Of a stretch of DNA of 64,000 nt, positions 34,111-42,985 are shown piece by piece. Each line of letters starts with the position of its first letter. Positions within the stretch are counted from its first letter, which is position 1. The notes under the pieces were generated by a model. The model did no database searches and was not told where the DNA came from. It saw only the letters and a list, made by a program, of their open reading frames with translations. The stretch comes from Haloimpatiens lingqiaonensis (lineage in GTDB: Bacteria > Bacillota > Clostridia > Clostridiales > Clostridiaceae): assembly GCF_044502415.1 (NCBI RefSeq), contig NZ_CP172402.1; one strand, written 5' to 3'. The position numbers and the translations under genes are program-made.

Positions 34111-35349
34111 TTATTTTAATGTTTTTATACTTCTAAAATTATAAGAAGTTAATAGTAAAATTAATGTAAGTAAAAGGGTAATAATCCCATTTACCATAAA
34201 GGTTATGGAAACTCCGAAGTTGTTACTTATGTAACCAGTTATAAGACTTCCAATAGGAGTTGAACCTGCAAAAACTAAAGAATATATGCTCATTACTCTT
34301 CCACGATACTCATCATTAGAATTCAATTGAATCCTAGAGTTAGCAGTAGTAGAGAATATTATATTAAATACACCAGCTAAAAATAAGAAAAATCCTGTAA
34401 GGGTAAAGTTTTTAGAAAATCCAATTAAAATTAATGCTAATGATACTGAAAAAGCACTAAAATACAAACGAGCTTTTTTAGAGCCTGATTTATTAGAAGC
34501 AGCGACGAATATTGCTGATATTAACGAACCAGCACCCATATAAGCCATTAAATAACCATAACCCTTTGAACTTTCATTTAGAACCATTTTTGCTTGCAAT
34601 GGTATTAGAATATTATAATTCATAATAAAAGTTCCAACTATGCCTATAAGTATAATTGTTCTATATATTTTTGGATTTTTAGAAATATATACAAGACCTT
34701 CTTTAACTTCTTTAAATAAATTTTTATTAGACCTTCTTTTAATAGTACTATTTTTTACGTTCATTCTATATATACCAAATATTAAAGGTATAAAACTAAT
34801 TGCATTTAAGAAAAAGCACCAAGTAAAACCAAGCATGTGAATCATAAGTCCGGAAATTGCAGGACCTATAAGTCGTGCTGCATTGAAAACAGATGAATTT
34901 AACGCTATGGCATTTAAAAGGTTATCCTTTCCAACTAGTTCTATCATGAAAGACTGCCTGGTTGGCATATCTAAAGTATTAGCACAACCAAGCAATGTAG
35001 CAAGTATTAATATATGCCAATATTCAACCTTCTTTGTAAATACTAGTAAAGATAGAATTAATGCTAATATCATCATAGCACTTTGTGTAAAAATAAGAAT
35101 CTTCCTTTTGGGAAGCTTGTCAATTATTGCCCCAGCAAATAATGAAAATAAAAGAACAGGAGTAAACTGCAGGGCATTTACTAAGCTAAGTTTAAAAGGT
35201 GAATTAGTAAGAGTAAGAACTAGCCATGATTGGCCTGTATTTTGCATCCATGTGCCTATTAACGAAACTATTGAACCAATCCAAAAGTATCTAAAATTTT
35301 TATGGGTTAAAGCAGGAAAATAATATTTTAATTTATTTTTAATATTCAT
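34111..35349 (-). CDS. MFS transporter (EntS/MFS_3-like)
   Basis: The 412-residue protein has about 12 hydrophobic segments. The N-terminal NFRYFWIGSIVSLIGTWMQN and the loop GAIIDKLPKRKILI match the MFS_3 group of drug and siderophore exporters. The substrate is unknown. Its N-terminus is cytoplasmic by the positive-inside rule. It stands between repeat clusters on both sides, and no regulator is adjacent. Confidence 0.88.
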   Translation of the reverse strand: MNIKNKLKYYFPALTHKNFRYFWIGSIVSLIGTWMQNTGQSWLVLTLTNSPFKLSLVNALQFTPVLLFSLFAGAIIDKLPKRKILIFTQSAMMILALILSLLVFTKKVEYWHILILATLLGCANTLDMPTRQSFMIELVGKDNLLNAIALNSSVFNAARLIGPAISGLMIHMLGFTWCFFLNAISFIPLIFGIYRMNVKNSTIKRRSNKNLFKEVKEGLVYISKNPKIYRTIILIGIVGTFIMNYNILIPLQAKMVLNESSKGYGYLMAYMGAGSLISAIFVAASNKSGSKKARLYFSAFSVSLALILIGFSKNFTLTGFFLFLAGVFNIIFSTTANSRIQLNSNDEYRGRVMSIYSLVFAGSTPIGSLITGYISNNFGVSITFMVNGIITLLLTLILLLTSYNFRSIKTLK

Positions 35350-35470
35350 ATTTAATCACGCTCACTATGTATTATTATAATTAGGATAAGTAATGTATAA
35401 AATATAATTGAAATTAACGGCAATAAATAACTGCAAACATTTTAATAGTTTAGTAAAAGTGCTAAATAAT

Positions 35471-35574
35471 AGGGACAGGTGTTGATAATCATTAAAAACA
35501 ACAGGGACAGGTGTTGATAATTATTGATAATTACTGGTAATTAATAACACAGGTATGCCCAAAATGAGCATACC
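35471..35574. repeat. Two GGGACAGGT copies and a GGTATGC hairpin
   Basis: Copies lie at 35471 and 35503. GGTATGC (35552-35558) and GCATACC (35568-35574) form a small hairpin just past the end of the SagB-like gene, possibly its terminator. Confidence 0.8.
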
Positions 35575-35583
35575 AGAAAACAC

Positions 35584-36336
35584 CTAAAGTTGTTTACCTA
35601 CGGGAGCTATATATATCGTAAATTCATCCTCGCCATTCACATTTATTAATTTATCTATTTTTTGTTGGTCATATGCAGCTATAGCACAGGTTCCACAATT
35701 TATAGCTTCCGCCGATAAATAAAGATTTTCAAAAACGTGTCCTGCATCCATTGCTATAAGTTTATATGAGGCTATATCATATCTCCATTCCATTCTGTAA
35801 GGTATAGCTGTAAGTATAAAAGTGACAGCACTTTTAGAAACAAATTTTTGATTTAAGCAGCATTCAGATAATTTAACATTTAGGTTTTCAATAGAACCTA
35901 GAAATACTAATTTGTGTTCAAGGGGTAAGTACCTGTAAATACCCTTATCCAAAGAATCCACGTTTATTACTGCTAAATAAGTTTCAAAAGGGTGTCTAGC
36001 ACCAGCAGAAGGGACAGTTCTTAATGTAGCATATCCGTTGTTTACTATTTTTTTTACTCCTTGCATACTCCAAATCAAAAAAGATAATTCTTCTAAAGTT
36101 AAAGGAGAATCTGAAAAAAATCTCCTAGATTTCCTATGTTTTAATACATCTATCATAGACATTGTGCCACAATTAAAGAGGTCAGGAGAAACCAAATCAA
36201 TTATTTTAGCATTAGGAAAACAATTTTTTTGAACTGGAGGTTGAGGTAATTCCTTTTCTTGATCAGTTTCTAAAGAGTACAATTCTTTAAATACATTTGA
36301 TTTTAAATATTCTCTCATTGTATTTTTATCATACAT
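35584..36336 (-). CDS. SagB/ThcOx-type nitroreductase-fold oxidoreductase
   Basis: The 250-residue FMN-dependent protein has the SagB signature MIDVLKHRKSRRFFSDSPLTLEELS, the TVPSAGARHPFETYL cofactor loop, and a C-terminal INCGTCAIAAYDQQKIDKL. SagB enzymes oxidise azolines in RiPP maturation, but stand-alone members exist with unknown roles. No cyclodehydratase (YcaO) or precursor peptide was found nearby, so a RiPP cluster is not supported. The start lacks a very strong ribosome binding site (AAAGGTAGTGG lies about 10 bases upstream). Confidence 0.88.
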   Translation of the reverse strand: MYDKNTMREYLKSNVFKELYSLETDQEKELPQPPVQKNCFPNAKIIDLVSPDLFNCGTMSMIDVLKHRKSRRFFSDSPLTLEELSFLIWSMQGVKKIVNNGYATLRTVPSAGARHPFETYLAVINVDSLDKGIYRYLPLEHKLVFLGSIENLNVKLSECCLNQKFVSKSAVTFILTAIPYRMEWRYDIASYKLIAMDAGHVFENLYLSAEAINCGTCAIAAYDQQKIDKLINVNGEDEFTIYIAPVGKQL

Positions 36337-36451
36337 ATCATACCACTACCTTTCAAAAAAAGTAATTATATAAATATTATATCATTATAATTAGTTTTGT
36401 ATTAAAAATATAATTATGCAAATTTCTCATTTAAGTATATGTTATAAAGGA

Positions 36452-36997
36452 TTAAGAATTAAATTTAAACTCTCTAAAGGTTTTCCAGTGATTATTTTCC
36501 CAAGATAATATAGAAATATTGTCAAAATGCAGTTGAAAATTAGGAGAATAATTATTTACAAAATCCCAAATGCCTTGGAATTTATACTGTTGAAATTTAG
36601 TTGCTACAGTACAGTGAAAAACCTTTTCTTTAAACTCATTGCTTTTCCACTCTAACCAAGTAAGTTTTTTTAATTCATCAATAAATTTTTTGTAGGTATA
36701 TACTGCTTCCGTAGATGGATTTATGTTCATATAGATGACTCTGTTTCCAAAATGGTTAAAGCCGTTAAGGTTTATTCCAGATTTAGAATTTGTTAAGCAA
36801 AATTTATTTATTAAGTTTTCTAGGTCACTTATATTAGTCAAATTATCTGTTTCAAAAGGTGCTTTTATTGTAAAATGTGCGGGTAATTTTTGAGGATTAA
36901 CTCCAAAATTTGATTTTATAGTGCTTGTGAGGTTTTCATGAAATTTGAGAGCATCACCATTAATTAAGCATACAATTACAAATCTATGTTTTTTCAT
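36452..36997 (-). CDS. 2H phosphoesterase (2'-5' RNA ligase family)
   Basis: The 181-residue protein has the two HxT/S motifs of 2H phosphoesterases: HFTIKAPF near residue 41 and HCTVATKF near residue 128. The family hydrolyses cyclic phosphodiesters of RNA or small nucleotides. A specific substrate cannot be given. The gene is preceded by a 228-bp gap without other features and is on the same strand as its neighbours. Confidence 0.85.
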   Translation of the reverse strand: MKKHRFVIVCLINGDALKFHENLTSTIKSNFGVNPQKLPAHFTIKAPFETDNLTNISDLENLINKFCLTNSKSGINLNGFNHFGNRVIYMNINPSTEAVYTYKKFIDELKKLTWLEWKSNEFKEKVFHCTVATKFQQYKFQGIWDFVNNYSPNFQLHFDNISILSWENNHWKTFREFKFNS

Positions 36998-37224
36998 ATA
37001 TGAGGTTGTTGCATTAAGTAATTACATAAAATATATTGCAGTATTTATAGAGAATTTATCAAAAAATCTGTTAGTTATCTCACAGTATATAAGTAAAATA
37101 TTTATAGGGTATATAAGCAAAATATTTATGCTGTATTCAAAAATAATTTTCATTCTTAATGTAACAACTTTTTTCACCCTCCTTCTTTATATTTATATAA
37201 AATTTTACTACTTCATTTCCATAG

Positions 37225-37770
37225 TTAATTTGTTATTAATCCGTCTGTTTTAATATCATGCTCACTCATAGGAACGTTCTGTATTACTTGAAAATTATAA
37301 CAAATGCCTATTTTAGGGCAATTGCTAGATAGGGTTTTTAAAAAACGATCATAATATCCTCCACCGTAACCCATTCTTCCACCATTCAAATCAAAAGCTA
37401 ATCCTGGAATTAATGCCAGATCAATGTCTTTGGAAGGAATTTCTTTACAATAATTTTTAGGTTCTAGTATACCATAATTACTAGGTTCTAGGTCATCAAA
37501 AGAATTAATTTCTAGTGCTATCATATGACCATTTTTTGAAACAACTTTGGGTACAACTACTTTTTTATTGTTTTGTAAAGCATGCTTTATTAATTTATGA
37601 GTGTTTATTTCGTCATTATAGCTAACAAACACGAAAATAACCTTAGATAATTTATAATAATTGCTGTTAATTATTTTAAAAAATATATCATTATCAAATT
37701 TCTGTCTAGTGGTTTCAGTTATTGAATTTCTTTTTTCTTTCATTAATTTGCGTAAATTTTTTTTATCCAT
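37225..37770 (-). CDS. 5-formyltetrahydrofolate cyclo-ligase
   Basis: The enzyme converts 5-formyl-THF to 5,10-methenyl-THF with ATP. The protein (181 residues from ATG 37770) begins KKNLRKLMKEKRNSI and has the family's LALIPGLAFDLNGGRMGYGGGYYDRFL with the P-loop-like GYGGGYYD. The frame extends to 37836, but GGGGGAG sits just before 37770, so that start is used. It serves the folate pool used by GlyA, which lies 16 kb away and not in the same operon. Confidence 0.92.
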   Translation of the reverse strand: MDKKNLRKLMKEKRNSITETTRQKFDNDIFFKIINSNYYKLSKVIFVFVSYNDEINTHKLIKHALQNNKKVVVPKVVSKNGHMIALEINSFDDLEPSNYGILEPKNYCKEIPSKDIDLALIPGLAFDLNGGRMGYGGGYYDRFLKTLSSNCPKIGICYNFQVIQNVPMSEHDIKTDGLITN

Positions 37771-38026
37771 GATAATCTCCCCCAAATGATAAATATTAAT
37801 AACAGAATATATAATATATTTTAGCATAAATTCCACAAATATATCATTATAGCTAAAATAAAGATATATGAAGCTTATAAAAAGTTAATTAAACGTAGGG
37901 AATAGTTTAATTATAGTAATATGTTATAATTTTATAATAAATATAAGCAACATATTAGCGATTTTAAATTGGTAACTTGGTAATGTTGAAATAAATATTA
38001 AAAATAGTTTAAAGGAGTTGTATAAA

Positions 38027-38821
38027 GTGAGAAGTAAATTATCAGAAGATCCCTTTAAAGCTACTTCAAAATATTATTCTCAATATAGAATAGGATATCC
38101 CAAAGAATTCATAAATATTTTTTTAAAGGAAGCTAATATTGAAAGTTATGAAAAATTATTAGATATAGGATGTGGAACTGGTAAATTAACTTTTGCATTA
38201 AGTAGTAAATTTAAGGAGGTAATTGCCTTAGATATAAGCAGTGAAATGTTAAAAGAGGCAGGCATTCAAAGAAAATCTTTAAACTTACAAAATATACAGT
38301 TGATTAACTGCCCAGCAGAAAATATAAGCCCTAAAATTGGAAAGTTTAATTTGATAACTTGTGGGGAAGCATTTCACTGGATGAACAGGGAAAAAGTAGC
38401 CAAAAGGAGTTATAAGTTATTAAATAAAAAAGGAGTTTTTGCTATTCTAGGAAGCAATACTGGAAGTGTTTGGTCCTTAAGTGAACCTTGGCATAAGCCG
38501 GTTTTGGATGTTATACAGTTTTGGCTTGGAGACAAGCGAAAGAATGCTTATTGGATGCGTAAAATGCACATAAAACACGAGGATATATTGAGAAAATATA
38601 GATTTAAAAATATACGAAGAGGTATATATCAGTTCAATTACACTTGGACAATAGAATCAATTATAGGGAATCTGTATTCAACTTCATTTTGCAATGTTGA
38701 ATTATTGGGAGATAATTTAAAATACTTTGAGAGGGACTTGGTGAAGGTCCTTAAAAACTTTAATATCAAGGGAGAATATGAAGAACTAATTCAAGTATAC
38801 TATATAATTGCAAACAAATAA
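38027..38821 (+). CDS. Class I SAM-dependent methyltransferase
   Basis: The protein (264 residues from GTG 38027) has motif I LLDIGCGTGKLTFAL near residue 45, EVIALDISSEML, and CGEAFHWMN, a pattern shared with trans-aconitate-like and small-molecule methyltransferases. AAAGGAG lies nine bases before GTG. A TTG at 38018 abuts it and is less likely. The substrate is unknown. A dense dispersed-repeat cluster follows. Confidence 0.88.
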   Translation: MRSKLSEDPFKATSKYYSQYRIGYPKEFINIFLKEANIESYEKLLDIGCGTGKLTFALSSKFKEVIALDISSEMLKEAGIQRKSLNLQNIQLINCPAENISPKIGKFNLITCGEAFHWMNREKVAKRSYKLLNKKGVFAILGSNTGSVWSLSEPWHKPVLDVIQFWLGDKRKNAYWMRKMHIKHEDILRKYRFKNIRRGIYQFNYTWTIESIIGNLYSTSFCNVELLGDNLKYFERDLVKVLKNFNIKGEYEELIQVYYIIANK

Positions 38822-38826
38822 ATTTT

Positions 38827-38974
38827 AGGGACAGGTATTAGTTTTTAGGGGACAGGTGTTATAAAAACACAGGGACAGGTCTTAATTTTTATTGAATTTA
38901 CAGGGACAGGTCTTGAATTTACAGGGACAGGTCTTGATTTTTATTGATTTTTATTGATTTTTACAGGGACAGGT
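38827..38974 (+). repeat. GGGACAGGT cluster after the methyltransferase (last in window)
   Basis: Six copies lie at 38827, 38848 (with an extra G), 38871, 38902, 38923 and 38965. They are interleaved with ATTGATTTTT repeats. No copies occur in the remaining 25 kb. Confidence 0.93.
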
Positions 38975-39095
38975 GTTGAACTTAGAATTTATTATAAATG
39001 TTTTAAAGTTTGGTACAGAAGTTTAGCGCTTAAAAATTTTTTGGGCGTGAGCCCGCTGATTTATAATGAATGATTGAGGGTTAGGTTAAAAACCA

Positions 39096-40611
39096 TAAAT
39101 TCTGATTTTTGCTGGAAATTTTAGAGAAAAAATTTGCATAATAAAAGCATCCTTTTTATAATAGTTTTTACTAGAAACCAACTTAAAAAGGATGCTGATA
39201 AAATGAGTAAAAGTTATTTAAAACAATTACTTACTTATATTAATAAGATATACGATATAGGTGAAAAAATCAATAACTTAAAAGATAAAAGAATAAAATC
39301 TGATGTAAAAATTTCAACAATTACCTTCGTGGTGTTATTTGGATTTATGCTTCAGATAAGAAGTTTCAATAGATTAGAACATTGGCTTAAAAAAGGCAAG
39401 TTTAAAAAAGTAATACCTAAAAAAACTAAAATGCCACGCATTGATGCCGTTAGGCGCTCCTTAAGTGAGTTTGATTTAGATGGATTAAAAGAAATTCATA
39501 AACATATAATTAAAACCACTATAAAAAATAAAGTGTTTAGAAATGGTACTATAGATAAATTAAAGGTAGTTGCTATAGACGGTGTAGAACTATTTGAAAG
39601 CACTAAAAAATGTTGTGATAAATGTCTTACAAGGGTTCATAAAGATGGAGTTACCCATTATTTTCATAGATCCGTGGTTTGTACAACTGTAGGTTCTGAT
39701 CCTCATCTTCTTTTAGGACAAGAAATGCTTGAGCCTAAAAAGGACAGTTCAGATAAGGATGAGGGGGAAACTACAGGTGGCAAAAGACTAATCAGAAGAC
39801 TTTATAAAGAGTATCATCATTTTGCAGATATTATAGTTGCTGACGCTTTATATTGTAAGTCTACTTGGATTAAAGAAGTACTCTCTATAGGAATTAATGC
39901 AGTAGTAAGGGTTAAAGATGAACGACTTCATATTGTAAAAGATGCACTAGCTTTATTTAAGTGCCGTGAGGCAGATAAAGAATGGATAGTTAATAAAAAA
40001 AATAAAAATTATTTAAAGATAAAAGCTTGGGATGAAGATAACTTTGAAATGGCTGATTCAGAAATAAAAGTAAGGTTTATAAAATTTATAGAAGAAGTTC
40101 ATACTGGAGATAAGGTAGAAATTAAAGAAGCATGGATTATAACAACAGACAAATTTACATCAGTAGAAACCTTATGGAAGATAATGCATAAAAGATGGGA
40201 CATTGAAAATAATGTATTTCATCAGTTAAAAACAGAATGGCATTTAGATCATTGTTTTCTTCATAGCCCTACGGGCGTAGAAACAGTGGCAATGTTTTTA
40301 ATACTAGCATTTAATTTGATGCAATTGTACTTTTTTAGGTGTATAAGATCCTTCAGAAAAAAACGAATGCTTCAAATAGATATTGTTGAAGATATAAGAG
40401 ATGAGAGATTTACTATAGAAGATGACTGGATCAATCCACTATTTGTAAAGACTTAACTTTAAAATAAAATTGGAAATTATTTATTAAGATTTCGTGGGGT
40501 AGGGGTAAGTGTATCTATTTTTGCGACCTATCGGTCTGCGGGCTTACCAGCCCTTTAAGTAAATGTAAAAAGATACAATTCCAGTAAAAATAAAATTTTT
40601 ACTGGAATTTA
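39096..40611 (+). mobile_element. IS with DDE transposase, approximate limits
   Basis: TAAATTC at 39096-39102 and its inverse at 40605-40611 begin longer imperfect inverted ends (both continue toward a CTGGAA word). No clear target duplication was found. The non-coding flanks include the GC-rich hairpin near 40528-40556. Confidence 0.45.
39203..40456 (+). CDS. DDE transposase (IS4-like / ISNCY)
   Basis: The protein (417 residues from ATG 39203, with AAAGGAT upstream) has a helical N-terminus and the catalytic pattern VVAIDGVELFES (first Asp), then IIVADALYCKSTW (second Asp). Near the C-terminus is MHKRWDIENNVFHQLKTEWHLDH, the Y/W-x-x-E region of IS4-type enzymes. It is intact. A longer frame from 39134 has no supporting ribosome binding site. 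Confidence 0.85.
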   Translation: MSKSYLKQLLTYINKIYDIGEKINNLKDKRIKSDVKISTITFVVLFGFMLQIRSFNRLEHWLKKGKFKKVIPKKTKMPRIDAVRRSLSEFDLDGLKEIHKHIIKTTIKNKVFRNGTIDKLKVVAIDGVELFESTKKCCDKCLTRVHKDGVTHYFHRSVVCTTVGSDPHLLLGQEMLEPKKDSSDKDEGETTGGKRLIRRLYKEYHHFADIIVADALYCKSTWIKEVLSIGINAVVRVKDERLHIVKDALALFKCREADKEWIVNKKNKNYLKIKAWDEDNFEMADSEIKVRFIKFIEEVHTGDKVEIKEAWIITTDKFTSVETLWKIMHKRWDIENNVFHQLKTEWHLDHCFLHSPTGVETVAMFLILAFNLMQLYFFRCIRSFRKKRMLQIDIVEDIRDERFTIEDDWINPLFVKT

Positions 40612-40683
40612 GGTGCTAAATCTCTGAGTTTGGTATTGAAATATTAAAATATATGTGATATTATGTTTTGAGAAAGAAAAATG

Positions 40684-40786
40684 AATCTTTAAGTGAGCCC
40701 TGTGAGGCTAGCAAGAATGACAATTTGAAGTTTAGGTTTAAGAGGACGAATTATACCTTCTTGCTAGTTTTGCGAGAAGGTTTTTT
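40684..40786 (+). promoter_or_regulatory. PyrR-type attenuator upstream of uracil permease
   Basis: The leader contains AGCCCTGTGAGGCT, matching the PyrR-binding loop pattern (AGTCCNGNGAGGYT with one change). A terminator follows: ACCTTCTTGC (40755-40764) with GCGAGAAGGT (40772-40781) and a T6 run. The arrangement predicts termination when PyrR is bound with UMP. The AAGAATGAC segment just after the binding loop may take part in the antiterminator. pyrR itself is not in this window. Confidence 0.85.
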
Positions 40787-40834
40787 ATAATAACTTTTAA
40801 TTCAATCCGGAGAGATTGAGAAGGAGGATGAATA

Positions 40835-42136
40835 ATGTCAGAGAATGCAATAAAAACAAATACTACCGCAGTAGCAGATCAAAACCAAGAGGTTTCAAGC
40901 AAATCCTTAAAAGAGGGCATAATGAAAATGATACTTGCACTTCAACATTTAATTGCTATGTTTGGAGCAACAGTATTAGTTCCGATTGTAACAGGATTTG
41001 ATCCATCTATAGCTCTTATATCAGCAGGTCTTGGAACATTAACATTTCACATGGTAACCAAGAAGAAGGTTCCAGTTTTCCTAGGTTCATCATTCGCATT
41101 CATACCAGTAATATTATCAGTTAAACAAATGTATAACGGGGACTTGTCCTATGCACAAGGTGGAATAATAGTAGCAGGTTTAATTTATGTAATAGTGTCA
41201 CTATTCATAAAGAAAATAGGGGTAAAAAGAATAGAAAAATATTTACCAGCACAAGTTATAGGACCAATGATCATAATCATAGGATTAAATTTAATACCAA
41301 CAGCTTATGGAATGGCATCAAATAATCTTATAGTAGCAGGCATAACATTAGGAACAGCAATAATGATAAATTTCACAGCAAAGGGATTTTTAAAGCAATT
41401 ATCAATACTAGTAGCTGTAACCGTAGGATATGTAATATCACTTGCAATGGGAATAGTAGATACTAAAATAATAACAGAAGCGTCTATGGTAGCAATGCCA
41501 GCATTCAATTTACCAAAATTCTCAATACCAGCAATAGCAACTATAGCACCAGTAGTATTAGCAGTATTCATGGAGCATGTAGGGGATATAACTACTAATG
41601 GAAATGTAGTAGGAAAGAACTTTGTGGAGGATCCAGGATTAAATAGAACTTTACTAGGTGATGGACTTGCAACAATGCTTGCAGGATTTATAGGTGGACC
41701 AGCAAACACTACTTATGGAGAAAACACAGGTGTGCTTGCAGTAACTAAAAACTATAACCCAGCTATATTGAGATTAGCAGCTATATTTGCAGTAGCATTA
41801 GGATTTATAAGCAAAGTAGGAGCTGTATTAAAAAGTATACCGGTGCCAGTAATGGGTGGAATAAGTTTAATGTTATTCAGTATGATATCCTTAATAGGAG
41901 TAAAAACTATAAAAAATAGCAATGTTAAAATCAATGTAAAAAATATTGTGATAATGGTTGTAATACTAGTATTAGGATTTGGAAGCGGAATAATAGAGAA
42001 ACGTTTTGGAATAACACTAGGAATTCCTGTAACAGAAACAGTTAAAATATCAGGATTAAGCTTTGCAGCTATAGTAGGAGTTGTATTAAACGCAATGCTA
42101 AATGCTTTCAGCAAGAAAAACACGGAAAATGCTTAA
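40835..42136 (+). CDS. uraA: Uracil permease (NCS2 family)
   Basis: The 433-residue membrane protein has about 14 hydrophobic segments. It has the NCS2 signatures LALQHLIAMFGATVLVP (N-terminal), VFMEHVGDITTNGNVVGK and GGPANTTYGENTGVLAVTKNYNP, the last two typical of uracil carriers. It imports uracil with protons. AGAAGGAGG is ideally spaced. The PyrR attenuator in its leader fits the pyrimidine assignment over xanthine. Confidence 0.95.
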   Translation: MSENAIKTNTTAVADQNQEVSSKSLKEGIMKMILALQHLIAMFGATVLVPIVTGFDPSIALISAGLGTLTFHMVTKKKVPVFLGSSFAFIPVILSVKQMYNGDLSYAQGGIIVAGLIYVIVSLFIKKIGVKRIEKYLPAQVIGPMIIIIGLNLIPTAYGMASNNLIVAGITLGTAIMINFTAKGFLKQLSILVAVTVGYVISLAMGIVDTKIITEASMVAMPAFNLPKFSIPAIATIAPVVLAVFMEHVGDITTNGNVVGKNFVEDPGLNRTLLGDGLATMLAGFIGGPANTTYGENTGVLAVTKNYNPAILRLAAIFAVALGFISKVGAVLKSIPVPVMGGISLMLFSMISLIGVKTIKNSNVKINVKNIVIMVVILVLGFGSGIIEKRFGITLGIPVTETVKISGLSFAAIVGVVLNAMLNAFSKKNTENA

Positions 42137-42331
42137 TAAATATAAAATACAAACAAAATACAAACAAAATATAATAATATAACAAAAATTAATCTAAAAT
42201 AGAGCAAAAAAATAAAAATATCGATAATTAAATAGAAAATGTAATAATGCAATAAAAAATTAATATAAATAAATTAAAAAAATAAGTAACTCAGCTTTCG
42301 CATATAAATTTTAAGTTCTACACTATACAAT

Positions 42332-42406
42332 GTAAGAGTAATAAGTAAGAAGTAATAAGTAATAAGTAAAAAGTAATAAGTAAAAAGTAATAAGTAAAAA
42401 GTAATG
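42332..42406. repeat. GTAATAA-type simple repeat tract
   Basis: Tandem variants of AAGTAATAAGTA and AAGTAAAAAGTAAT run for about 75 bases. The same family recurs at 50412, 59576, 60430, 60527 and 61946. The gap 42137-42985 holds no gene that I can see. Confidence 0.75.
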
Positions 42407-42454
42407 CTTACAAATTAATTATGAAAACTCTTAGGGTTTTATTCGTAACTTTTA

Positions 42455-42522
42455 TTTCTTAGCTATTACCTATTACTTAACTGCAAATTATATATTTTTA
42501 TTTTATAACTGCGAAAGTTGAA
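42455..42522 (+). repeat. 67-bp dispersed repeat, copy 2
   Basis: About 90 percent identical to 13141-13207, again ending GCGAAAGTTGAA. Confidence 0.65.
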
Positions 42523-42523
42523 T

Positions 42524-42592
42524 AAGTAAATAAAAAGATATAAAACAAGTAAATAAAAAGATATAAAACAAGTAAATAAAAAAATATAAAAC
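42524..42592. repeat. Three tandem 23-bp units
   Basis: AAGTAAATAAAAAGATATAA plus AAC is repeated exactly twice and once with a single change, starting at 42524, 42547 and 42570. Confidence 0.85.
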
Positions 42593-42621
42593 AAAAAAAA
42601 CGTAATAAAATAAATTAAGAC

Positions 42622-42664
42622 AAACCCAAATGCTGGTAATTGATTTTCTCTAGTATTTGGGTTT
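42622..42664. terminator. Hairpin, possible terminator
   Basis: AAACCCAAATGCT pairs with AGTATTTGGGTTT (one wobble pair), with a 17-base loop. It lies 485 bases after uraA. Confidence 0.5.
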
Positions 42665-42944
42665 ATAATTTTATAAATACAAAAGCTAAATTACTAAAAT
42701 TAGTATATTAGGTAATTTTCGAATTATATAATCAAAAATACACCGTTAAATTTTAATGTTTACAAATTTTTAAAAAAAATTAATAAACTTAATCAGTAAT
42801 TTTAGTTTTAATATAGAGGTTATTGAATTATAATATTAATGTAAAATATATAGAATTAAAACATATACATAAATTTACAGGTAATAATTGCAGTGTATTC
42901 CATTAAAATTTATAAGCTTAGTGAAAACATAATATGAAACTTTA

Positions 42945-42953
42945 TGATATAAT
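42945..42953 (+). promoter_or_regulatory. Extended -10 promoter
   Basis: TGATATAAT precedes the gene at 42986 by about 33 bases. The -35 is weak. Confidence 0.45.
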
Positions 42954-42985
42954 ATTTAAGTAAATAAAATTTGAGGAGTGTAATA

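Noticed and set aside
35584..36336. RiPP cluster suggested by a SagB-like oxidoreductase beside an MFS exporter
   Set aside because: No YcaO cyclodehydratase, precursor peptide or leader protease was found nearby.
36945..37253. 102-residue + strand frame rich in Ile, Phe and Leu
   Set aside because: AT-rich gap and antisense overlap. No ribosome binding site, and the neighbouring minus-strand genes are clear.
42332..42406. GTAATAA tract as a CRISPR or origin iteron set
   Set aside because: Irregular microsatellite-like variants, no spacers, no DnaA boxes or replication gene nearby.
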